A stretch of 12,606 bases of DNA from Bacteroidota bacterium. GTDB lineage: Bacteria; Bacteroidota; Ignavibacteria; UBA10030; UBA8401. Shown here in pieces: positions 7,411 through 12,606 of this stretch. The DNA is taken from positions 1 to 12,606 of the forward strand of contig JALNZH010000080.1 in the NCBI GenBank assembly GCA_023229405.1. The letters run 5' to 3'. Below the pieces are notes generated by a model. The model ran no database searches, was not told the origin of the DNA, and was given only the letters and a program-made list of their open reading frames with translations. The translations under genes and the position numbers were made by a program. Each line of letters begins with the position of its first letter. Position 1 is the first letter of the stretch.

Positions 7411-8040
7411 CTATTTCAAAATTTCACCGGCTTCATTACTCCAAAAAAGGAGGTCGAGTTCGTCCACAGAAATACCTAGGTGGAGGGCAAAGGAGAGGAA
7501 CTTCCGTTCAATCAACAGATACCGCTTACGCGACAGCGATACAGGAATGACATGGATCACTCCATGAAGTTTAAGATTTTTCAGGATATGCCGGTCAAGA
7601 ATCGCCAATCCCTCATTCTTGCCGATATTCCTGAGAAAATGCGTCGCTTCCTTATAACTCAAACCTTTCACATTCTTCACGAACCATTCCCGTTTTTCTG
7701 ATGCCAACAATGGACCGGTTGTCACCTTCACAATATCGACAAAATTCTTTTTCATTTCCGTGATCCATTTCGCTTTGGAACGGTGGAAACGAATATAATA
7801 GTCAGGCTGATGCAGCAGCGGTTCCGGATCGATATCGTTGTTTAGAAAATCGTTTGCTTCAAAATTTCGTTGCGCTTTGGCGGCATTGACAGCGCTGGAT
7901 TGGGGTGTCATTATGCAGTAGAGCAATTCATAGAAATATCCCTCCACCGGAACCGCCCGGTACTCACGCAGGCGTTTTCGGATCGCACTCCGCTTCATTG
8001 CAAAGGACCTCTGCAGTTGATCCAGGTGTTTGTAGTTCAT
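7411..8040 (-). CDS. ogg2: 8-oxoguanine DNA glycosylase/AP lyase, Ogg2 (archaeal-type) family
   Basis: A 209-residue helix-hairpin-helix glycosylase that removes 8-oxoguanine from DNA and nicks the abasic strand. The signature VKGLSYKEATHFLRNIG holds the catalytic Lys130, and LAILDR holds the activating Asp149; both fit the Ogg2 family first described in Archaea (about 207 residues). The protein ends in Lys209, and Ogg2 enzymes are reported to use a C-terminal lysine in base recognition. There is no iron-sulfur cluster, as expected. An upstream in-frame start at 8121 would add 27 residues lying inside mutY. The ATG at 8040 is preferred because it overlaps the mutY stop as ATGA and gives the family length. 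The pairing with MutY gives both halves of the GO system. Confidence 0.9.
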   Translation of the reverse strand: MNYKHLDQLQRSFAMKRSAIRKRLREYRAVPVEGYFYELLYCIMTPQSSAVNAAKAQRNFEANDFLNNDIDPEPLLHQPDYYIRFHRSKAKWITEMKKNFVDIVKVTTGPLLASEKREWFVKNVKGLSYKEATHFLRNIGKNEGLAILDRHILKNLKLHGVIHVIPVSLSRKRYLLIERKFLSFALHLGISVDELDLLFWSNEAGEILK

Positions 8041-8939
8041 GAGCCTACAATTCGAAAAGAATTTCCGCGAACCGACACCAGTCCGTCCCGGTGCATCGCC
8101 AACATAAGTGAATTGATCCAATTAATATCCTGCCGTGACGGATGGGTCCACAGCGATGCGGCAATATCTGTTGCGGAAAAAGAGTGATGGTGGAGCATTT
8201 TTAATATTCTACCGCGGTATAATCTTCTCGGCACGCCTTTCCACGATGGTTCGGACCTTTTCTTCTTTGTCACTTTTTGCAGAAATGCTGGGGCAAACGC
8301 TGACGCACAATATTTTGATACCGGGCATTCGGCGCACTGTGGATTGCGGGCGGTACAAACCATTGCTCCAAAATCCATCAGCGCCTGATTCCATTCGTGT
8401 GAGTGTTTTGCCGGTAGTAACGTTTCAGCGATCCTCCACACCTCATTCTCGGGAAGTTGTTCTGCTGATGTTAATATAGAGCGAGTCCATCGAGTTAAAA
8501 TTCTACGGATGTTCACATCCACAACGGGCACGCGCATATCAAAGGCAAAACAACAAATAGCATTAGCGGTATACCGTCCGATTCCAGGAAGCGCCTGAAG
8601 CGCCACCGAATCGTGCGGCAGTTGGGAACGGAATTGTTTTGAAACTGTTTTTGCCAGTTGATGAAGCCGTAGTGCGCGACTATTATAGCCGAGTCCGGAC
8701 CATGCACGGAGCACTTCCGAAGCTGAAGCATTCGATAAAGCGGTAAACGTAGGAAATTGTTTCAACCAACGCCGATAATAGTCGGCAACACGACTTACTT
8801 GCGTCTGTTGCGCCATAATTTCCGACAGCAAAATGCGGTACGGATTGGAAGTACTTCTCCATGGAAGAGGGCGTCGGTGCAACGAATACCATCGGAGAAT
8901 GTTCCTATGAAATTGTACTGCTGAGGTTTGTGAAGGCAC
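8037..8939 (-). CDS. mutY: A/G-specific adenine glycosylase (MutY type), lacking the NUDIX-like domain
   Basis: A 300-residue iron-sulfur glycosylase of the HhH-GPD superfamily that removes adenine misincorporated opposite 8-oxoguanine. Seen: Glu40 in LLSEIMAQQTQV (catalytic acid), the hairpin LPGIGRYTANA (117-126, Tyr123 where endonuclease III has its Lys), Asp141 in VVDVNIRR, and the 4Fe-4S ligands Cys195, Cys202, Cys205 and Cys211 (C-x6-C-x2-C-x5-C). The C-terminal NUDIX-like 8-oxoguanine-reading domain of E. coli MutY (350 residues) is absent. Instead about 70 residues (237-298) look like a winged helix, as I recall from some actinobacterial MutY proteins. The start is GTG at 8939 with GGGG close upstream and lies 10 bases after the response-regulator stop. 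A related T/G-mismatch glycosylase activity cannot be excluded. Confidence 0.88.
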   Translation of the reverse strand: MPSQTSAVQFHRNILRWYSLHRRPLPWRSTSNPYRILLSEIMAQQTQVSRVADYYRRWLKQFPTFTALSNASASEVLRAWSGLGYNSRALRLHQLAKTVSKQFRSQLPHDSVALQALPGIGRYTANAICCFAFDMRVPVVDVNIRRILTRWTRSILTSAEQLPENEVWRIAETLLPAKHSHEWNQALMDFGAMVCTARNPQCAECPVSKYCASAFAPAFLQKVTKKKRSEPSWKGVPRRLYRGRILKMLHHHSFSATDIAASLWTHPSRQDINWINSLMLAMHRDGLVSVRGNSFRIVGS

Positions 8940-8949
8940 GGCCCCGGAA

Positions 8950-9651
8950 TCAGTCTTCTGTTTTTAGGACAAATCCTTGTCCATACACGGTATGGATCAA
9001 TTTTTTCGGAAAATCCTTATCGACAGATTTACGGAGGTAATTTATATACACATCAACGAAATTCGTACCAGCATCAAACTTATGGCCCCAGACTTCTTCA
9101 GCAATCTCTTTGCGTGATACGACTTTATCTTTTTTGCGGAGCAAATATTCCAGTAATGCAAATTCGCGGGGACTGAGGGTAATGTCGGCGCCGGCACGCA
9201 CTACTTTCCGGGAAACAAGGTCCATCTCCAGATCACCGGCGCCAAGTTTTACAATCTCTTGTGCAGAAGGAACTCGTCGCATTAATGCATCGATGCGGGC
9301 AACGAGTTCTTTCACATCGAACGGCTTAGCCAAATAATCGTCAGCTCCGAGTTTTAAACCTTTTACCTTATCTTCTACGGCATTTAAACCAGAAAGGATC
9401 AGCACAGGAGGATACGCGGATTTTTTACGCATATCTTTTAAGACATCAAATCCGGATTTTTTTGGAAGCGAAAGGTCGAGGATAATCAGATCGTACGGAT
9501 TGGCTTCGATGTTGTCCGTTGCATCTTCGCCATTTACTGCAATATCAACAGCAAATTGTTTCGAAAGGCGACGTTCCACCAGCAAGGCGATATCCTTATT
9601 GTCTTCAACAATAAGGATTCGTTTCATTTCTTGTTCATCTTTTTTACTCAT
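8950..9651 (-). CDS. OmpR/PhoB-family response regulator
   Basis: A 233-residue two-component transcription regulator. The receiver domain (about 9-125) has the acidic pair Glu16-Asp17 in IVEDNKD, phospho-acceptor Asp59 in LIILDLSLPKKSG, Ser87 as the switch hydroxyl, and Lys109 in DDYLAKPF. The C-terminal winged helix (about 135-232) has SPREFALLEYLL, SRKEIAEEVWG, the recognition helix NFVDVYINYLRKSVD, and the wing IHTVYGQGFVL. I took the ATG at 9651; those at 9654 and 9627 are equally usable, and the open frame runs up to 9723 with unconserved sequence. No histidine kinase is encoded nearby, so its partner is unknown. It is the first gene of the minus-strand run and lies 10 bases before mutY; whether it controls that run is not shown. 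Confidence 0.92.
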   Translation of the reverse strand: MSKKDEQEMKRILIVEDNKDIALLVERRLSKQFAVDIAVNGEDATDNIEANPYDLIILDLSLPKKSGFDVLKDMRKKSAYPPVLILSGLNAVEDKVKGLKLGADDYLAKPFDVKELVARIDALMRRVPSAQEIVKLGAGDLEMDLVSRKVVRAGADITLSPREFALLEYLLRKKDKVVSRKEIAEEVWGHKFDAGTNFVDVYINYLRKSVDKDFPKKLIHTVYGQGFVLKTED

Positions 9652-9917
9652 CATGATCGCATAAGATTCTTGGTGAAGTGGTATCGTTGTAAACCTTAAT
9701 GCTCTTTCACTATAACGCAGCACTACGCGATAATTTTTATTCCATTCAGACCTGCGGCTCTGTTTCTCTCGTTCTATAATTCTGAAAGTGGTTTTCTATG
9801 CGTATATGTTGTATAAATTACCTGCAACGGTTGAAAAGTAAAGTAAATTATGAACGAAAGCAACCCGTATCGAAGAAAATCTAAAACATTCCGCCACATC
9901 GGTGATTGTTGAAATGA
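9652..9917. other. Upstream region of the response-regulator operon
   Basis: About 270 bases with no recognised gene. It should contain the promoter of the minus-strand run starting with the response regulator. I searched for a minus-strand TAnnTTTG element and found no exact match; the nearest is a degraded TAAGG-TTTA around 9691-9699. No strong hairpin or operator repeat stands out. A plus-strand frame of 20 codons beginning MNESNPYRRK (near 9849) is too short to support. Confidence 0.4.
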
Positions 9918-10145
9918 ATACGACAGTATGATGATACTCACGTTTCCCTCACACTCTTGATCCATCGGAAAGTTCTCGAGGAAAAATTCGGTGCGGTTAT
10001 TGCCGAAAGGCATGCAATACAATATTGTTTTGCTGTATACCAACAAAAAGGGAAGCCTGCTTCTCAAAGTGAATTCTTCGAAGCAAACACCCCGTATACA
10101 ACAGTGCCATCATCTGTACCTCACCAGGCATATGGTTTACAGTGA
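9918..10145 (+). other. Open plus-strand stretch, possible gene remnant
   Basis: The frame is open for 75 codons, from just after a TGA to the TGA at 10143-10145, with only a TTG (9957) as a possible start. The middle part (THVSLTLLIHRKVLEEKFGA, then VIAERHAIQYC) has a protein-like composition and the codon choice resembles real genes here, but I do not recognise it. It may be the 3' remnant of a decayed gene or chance. The strip after it, 10146-10244, shows nothing. Confidence 0.2.
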
Positions 10146-10244
10146 TGAGAGTATTCTAATTACTTTGCTGTGTCTCTTTGAAGCATAGTTCTGTTTTTTT
10201 CAATACAAAATTGTGGCAACAACCGTGGGGGGAAACAGCAGGAT

Positions 10245-10453
10245 CTATTTTTTCCCCTTGTCAAATTTTGGATCGCCATAGTATAGTATAGTTGTGCTGA
10301 AGAGTGAGGCCAGTATTTTCTGAATTCTTTTGCGAAACGAGTTCTCTTCTGTGCTACCGGCCATACTGCTTTAGAAAAAGAATCATCAATAGTATCCGCA
10401 TTTTCCCAATCATTCATAGATTTGAATTCGTATACCACCTGCCAAAAAAAAGA
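10245..10453 (-). pseudogene. C-terminal fragment of an unknown gene, frameshifted and cut by the IS3 remnant
   Basis: Reading leftward from the IS end, the frame gives FWQVVYEFKSMNDWENADT, continuing to EFRKYWPHSSAQL, and then goes out of frame. The plus strand there has three tandem copies of ATAGT (10278-10292). Removing one copy restores one frame that continues LYYGDPKFDKGKK and stops at TAG (10245-10247). The result would be a coherent C terminus of about 68 residues. So a 5-bp slippage duplication most likely broke the gene, in addition to loss of its 5' end at about 10453. The WQVVYEF strand faintly recalls dimeric alpha/beta-barrel (ABM/NIPSNAP-like) proteins, but I would not assign a function. 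Confidence 0.55.
10278..10292. repeat. Tandem 5-bp repeat, 3 x ATAGT
   Basis: Three exact, adjacent copies of ATAGT. Five is not a multiple of three, and two copies rather than three keep the overlapping minus-strand frame open to a natural-looking C terminus, so this is the probable inactivating mutation. Confidence 0.8.
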
Positions 10454-10496
10454 TGATCCAATTTAATATATTGGAAATCATCAAGAAAGAGCAATT

Positions 10497-10776
10497 ATGA
10501 GTAAAAAGAAACACACTGCAGAAGAGATCATCAACATGCTTCGAGAAGCAGAAGTCCTACAAGCAAAGGGTCAAAACCCTGGAAGAAGTAGTGCAGCAAT
10601 TGGGGATTAGTTCGGTCACGTATTACAAATGGCGAAACGAATATGGCGGTCTTCGTGTCGACCAGGCAAAACGATTCAAAGAGATCGAACAAGAGAACCA
10701 GCGATTATGAAAAGTTATCACAGATTTAACGATTGATAATTCCATATTGAAGGAAGTAGCACGGGGAAACTTTTAA
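10497..10776 (+). pseudogene. IS3-family transposase OrfA, broken by a frameshift and a stop
   Basis: The ATG at 10497 starts MSKKKHTAEEIINMLREAEV, a classic IS3 OrfA N terminus with a helix-turn-helix. Dropping one base near 10571-10573 (in GGGTCAAAAC) restores KTLEEVVQQLGISSVTYYKW and RNEYGGLRVDQAKRFKEIEQ. Next a TGA at 10708-10710 interrupts QRL-KVITDLTIDN, where relatives have a sense codon, and the frame ends ARGNF at TAA 10774-10776, exactly where family OrfA proteins end. OrfA normally binds the IS ends; this copy cannot give a full product. Confidence 0.85.
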
Positions 10777-10910
10777 GCCCATCAAAAAAACGTCGGGTGA
10801 TGGAACAAGTACAGAAAGCATTAGGCTATTCAGAACGTCGTGTGTGCACGGTTCTGAAATAACCCAGATCAACAGAGAGGCAAGAACAGCAGGTCAAAAG
10901 AGCCTGTAAC
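10773..10910 (+). pseudogene. IS3-family transposase OrfB, 5' fragment with a stop
   Basis: In the -1 frame relative to orfA, overlapping its end, the sequence reads LSPSKKRRVMEQVQKALGYS then ERRVCTVLK-stop-PRSTERQ. Related OrfB proteins have Gln between VLG/K and PRST, so CAA has become TAA at 10860-10862. Only about 45 codons of a roughly 280-residue integrase-type transposase remain, and the rve catalytic core is absent. Confidence 0.8.
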
Positions 10911-10917
10911 AGTTATT

Positions 10918-11355
10918 CCATTGAAGCATAGGTTTTTGAATAGTGTTTCACCTTTTTTCTGGTTACAAATTCTTGGGATATATACCCTTAGATTAGGATA
11001 AGCTTCAAACCGTTGGAATGTAATCGTTTCTAAAATAAATAGAGCTGAAACTAACTTTTCGAATTCTAGTTCTGGTGTGAAGATATGAAGAAACCGCTCT
11101 TGAATTAAATCAAAAATGGGATTTATATCCTCACCTTCACACCGGCTTGTCGTATATTCATATGGTTGAGTAAAATCCCTTGTTAACATAAAAGGATTTA
11201 AAGATGTACCGATTTCAACGCCTCAACTACTTATTATGTAGCTTTGTGTTTCTGTAACAACATCAAATTCAATTTTTTTCTCTTTCAACCCTATGGCGGA
11301 AAGGATGATATGTTTTTACTACTACATCTGCACAATATCTGCATTTTATATGCAT
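10918..11355 (-). pseudogene. Decayed gene for a CxxC (zinc-knuckle-like) protein of unknown function
   Basis: From an ATG at 11355 the minus strand reads MHIKCRYCADVVVKTYHPF, then HRVEREK, then shifts frame in a run of seven A (plus 11273-11279). With six A it continues IEFDVVTETQSYIISS, meets TGA at 11223-11225, and goes on as GVEIGTSLNPFMLTRDFTQP. It then runs openly through a helical region (EDINPIFDLIQERFLHIF and LEFEKLVSALFILETI) to about 10920, where the IS3 remnant begins. So there are one slip, one nonsense codon and a lost 3' end. Cys5 and Cys8 form a CxxC knuckle as in zinc ribbons. I do not recognise the family. The A+T-rich codon use differs from the operon genes, hinting at foreign origin. 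A shorter protein from the ATG at 11189 is possible but less likely. Confidence 0.5.
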
Positions 11356-11516
11356 TTCAGTGCAAAGAATGGTTGAGGTTAAAATGATTTATTCTTACAT
11401 TTGTCTTACAAAAATTCTTACAAGTCAATACAAAGTAAAAAAACCTTACATACCAACAACGGAAGAAAGACTCTTGATACGATGTAATAAAATGGCCAAT
11501 TTCGCCTAATTTTAAA
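11356..11516. other. Region upstream of the tRNA gene
   Basis: About 160 A+T-rich bases with no gene. It should carry the tRNA promoter: TTGAT near 11474 could be a -35-like element, but no clear -10 or TAnnTTTG partner follows at the right distance. Confidence 0.3.
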
Positions 11517-11590
11517 GATCCCGTAGCTCAATTGGATAGAGCAACAGCCTTCTAAGCTGTAGGTTCCGCGTTCGATTCGCGGCGGGATCA
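11517..11590 (+). tRNA. tRNA-Arg (anticodon UCU)
   Basis: A complete 74-base cloverleaf. The acceptor stem pairs GATCCCG (11517-11523) with CGGGATC (11583-11589), with A as discriminator. The D stem is GCTC/GAGC with GG in the loop. The anticodon stem is ACAGC/GCTGT with the loop CTTCTAA, giving anticodon TCT (11551-11553), which reads AGA/AGG arginine codons. The variable loop is AGGTT, and the T stem CCGCG/CGCGG carries TTCGATT. CCA is not encoded (CTT follows), so it must be added after transcription. All stems pair perfectly, so the gene is intact although its surroundings are decayed. Confidence 0.97.
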
Positions 11591-11618
11591 CTTTCAGTAC
11601 AATCATTTTCTCAATGAT

Positions 11619-11657
11619 AAAAAAAAGCCCTTGATGATCAAAGGGCTTTTTTATTTT
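11619..11657 (+). terminator. Rho-independent terminator after tRNA-Arg
   Basis: An A-rich arm plus GCCCTT pairs with AAGGGC plus a T-rich arm (TTTTTTATTTTTT), with TGA-ATC pairing able to extend the stem into the loop. The A run before and the T run after make it usable on both strands. It lies 29 bases past the tRNA end. Confidence 0.85.
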
Positions 11658-11669
11658 TTGTCTCGTCCT

Positions 11670-11915
11670 GAAAGAAGTAGACCATGTCATACTTGTCCAA
11701 AATACAATGCTGAAAATTGGAAAACACATACTCGCTTCTTTTCTTGACGGAGTTCCAAAGGAATGCCGTTTACGAATTGACCATGTCAAGGCGGCACAAG
11801 AAAAGAAGCAAAATTACTCCGTGCGAAATGTATCGCGCACGATGAATCCCGTTCGCTTATGCCCATTGATGGCGCTCATCGCACCATTAAACGTCCCGTC
11901 ATGATTTCAGACCCC
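11670..11915 (+). other. Protein-like but broken open stretch, possible pseudogene
   Basis: One frame reads MLKIGKHILASFLDGVPKEC and RLRIDHVKAAQEKK, then turns implausible. A second frame then reads naturally as KEAKLLRAKCIAHDESRSLM and PIDGAHRTIKRPV up to about 11915. A one-base slip in the purine-rich tract around 11800-11815 would join them into one product. I recognise no family, and the minus strand is also open here, so this is a weak call. Confidence 0.25.
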
Positions 11916-12002
11916 CACTGTATCTCCCTCCTTGGCAGGGGGAGAAAAATTTCGCTCCCTCCCACATCTCTTCCAACACTGTAAGAAATGTAGGGGAAGG
12001 CT
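11911..12002. repeat. Candidate dispersed intergenic repeat (CTCCCTCC...GGGGGAG type)
   Basis: The G/C-rich stretch begins ACCCCCACTG and includes CTCCCTCCTTGGCAGGGGGA, a short inverted repeat, then CTCCCTCCC and AGGGGAAGG. Its style matches low-information repeats scattered between genes in many draft genomes. It contrasts with the A+T-rich surroundings. Only one copy is in the window, so repeat status is inferred from memory of similar sequences. Confidence 0.35.
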
Positions 12003-12150
12003 TATTTTTCTCAACATAAAATATCTTCCATAAATCCACTTGTTTCGATAAATTTTTGTCAATAAGGGCTTTATTTTGGACAGCTATGAGACCATGTGTT
12101 AAAATAAAAATTGGTGAATTTAAACTAAAAGTAGTCTCAAAAACAAAAAT

Positions 12151-12192
12151 GAGATTCCTTACTCGATTCTTCAGATCTTCGTTCGGAATGAC
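12151..12192. repeat. Candidate dispersed repeat (GAGATTCCT...CGTTCGGAATGAC type)
   Basis: The sequence opens GAGATTCCTTACTCG and ends CTTCGTTCGGAATGAC. That is the pattern of a widely scattered intergenic repeat which yields spurious small proteins in many bacterial annotations. The minus-strand open frame running through it (VIPNEDLKNRVRNL) is such a spurious product. Only one copy is visible here. Confidence 0.45.
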
Positions 12193-12296
12193 CATAAAAA
12201 CAATTTTTTAGATCATTTCTAGGCAAAATATGACTAAGTGGTATACATGCCGCAGTGGAACAATAAAAAAAATACTTCTAGTCATAGCATCTGCAG

Positions 12297-12473
12297 CTAT
12301 TCTTTTGCCACTGATACGAAGTCGTGTCGGATGCTTTTAAAGCGCGTTGGTGAAATGTAGCAACGTTCTCGTAATTCATACAAACTATACCCCGCTGAAT
12401 GATGTCCCTTGTTTGAATCTTGAAATTTCTTTGCTTCGATAACGCAGGTTTTTTTTTCCACCGCTGTAATTTC
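12297..12473 (-). other. Open minus-strand stretch with a natural-looking C terminus, possible gene remnant
   Basis: 58 codons are open between an upstream TAA (12474-12476) and TAG (12297-12299), reading EITAVEKKTCVIEAKKFQDS, then SAGYSLYELRERCYISPTRF and ending HDFVSVAKE. No start codon is present, and a run of nine A (plus T at 12449-12457) near its 5' end is a likely slip site. No family is recognised. The remaining part of the window, to 12606, shows no gene; one plus-strand frame is open from about 12470 to the end without an ATG. Confidence 0.25.
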
Positions 12474-12606
12474 TTACCAGTAAACTCATCCTCTCTCTAC
12501 GTCACGGACAACCACGAAGAAAATGTAAAGCGAGTGTCGACGCATTTCATACCCGGTTGTCGGAATTATATTCTGCTGATTTTTGCATTTTGGGGCACTA
12601 TCGATC

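Larger units (their letters stand above)
10454..10910 (+). mobile_element. Degenerate IS3-family insertion sequence remnant (left end plus orfA and start of orfB)
   Basis: The left end appears to start near TGATCC (10454) and includes an imperfect hairpin (CCAAT/ATTGG). The OrfA frame and the beginning of OrfB follow in the arrangement typical of the IS3 family, with orfB in the -1 frame relative to orfA near 10773. The catalytic DDE part of OrfB and the right end are missing, and similarity fades between about 10900 and 10925. It cannot move on its own. Adjacent sequences on both sides are themselves gene fragments, so its insertion or a later deletion helped destroy them. The right boundary is approximate. 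Confidence 0.85.

Noticed and set aside
8041..8121. 27-residue N-terminal extension of Ogg2
   Set aside because: It lies wholly inside mutY in another frame, is unlike Ogg2 family N termini, and the ATGA overlap start at 8040 gives the family length.
9774..10067. 97-codon minus-strand open frame upstream of the response regulator
   Set aside because: No recognised domain and no ribosome site; the hydrophobic tail reflects A+T-rich DNA, and it overlaps the more protein-like plus-strand stretch.
11418..11789. 123-codon minus-strand open frame across the tRNA and its terminator
   Set aside because: It runs antisense through a perfect tRNA-Arg and a terminator, has no ribosome site, and its composition is that of a shadow frame.
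11899..12195. 98-codon minus-strand open frame
   Set aside because: Both ends are made of repeat-like sequence known to give spurious products, and the middle is A+T-rich with no recognised domain.
12230..12340. 36-residue plus-strand peptide with one hydrophobic segment (KKILLVIASAAILLPLI)
   Set aside because: Only a weak AGG precedes its ATG, it overlaps another open stretch on the opposite strand, and A+T-rich DNA often encodes short hydrophobic runs by chance.
11517..12606. Genomic-island attachment site at the tRNA-Arg 3' end
   Set aside because: I looked for a second copy of the tRNA 3' end within the window and saw none, and there is no integrase gene.

Overview
The window looks like a bacterial chromosome segment of roughly 45% GC from the Bacteroidota/Chlorobiota/Ignavibacteria side of the FCB group. 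This placement is inferred, not proven. It rests on a TTG-N20-TAnnTTTG promoter-like element before a lipoprotein gene, a secreted lipoprotein with repeated Big_5-type Ig domains, an archaeal-type Ogg2 glycosylase beside MutY, and the general character of the housekeeping proteins. The strong AGGAGGT ribosome-binding site of the lipoprotein gene would be unusual in Bacteroidia and fits the Ignavibacteria/Chlorobi side better.

Layout. (1) Positions 2-3374, plus strand: the 3' part of the ribosome-assembly GTPase gene rsgA, an MFS transporter of the MJ1317-like type, and a lipoprotein with three Ig-like modules. They end at a strong 9-bp hairpin terminator (3381-3401). (2) Positions 3461-9651, minus strand, converging on that terminator: a compact run read from right to left. 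It comprises an OmpR-type response regulator, a MutY-type adenine glycosylase, an Ogg2 8-oxoguanine glycosylase/lyase (ATGA overlap with mutY), a YajQ-family protein, a periplasmic N-acetylmuramoyl-L-alanine amidase (TAATG overlap with yajQ), a trans-sulfuration PLP enzyme, and finally a small TerB-like protein that probably has its own promoter. The first five are spaced tightly enough to be one transcript. MutY and Ogg2 together cover both arms of 8-oxoguanine (GO) repair. (3) Positions 9655-12606: a gene-poor, decaying zone with more A+T. It holds a C-terminal gene fragment frameshifted by a 5-bp tandem duplication, a degenerate IS3-family transposase remnant that cuts that gene off, a CxxC-protein pseudogene with a poly-A slip and a stop codon, an intact tRNA-Arg(UCU) with its own terminator, two sequences that look like dispersed intergenic repeats, and several short open stretches that may be further gene remnants.

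I found no CRISPR array, toxin-antitoxin pair, restriction system, integrase or intact transposon. I do not see a convincing new multi-gene system. The most notable points are the mutY/ogg2 repair pair downstream of a kinase-less response regulator, and the reconstructable inactivating mutations in the decayed zone.
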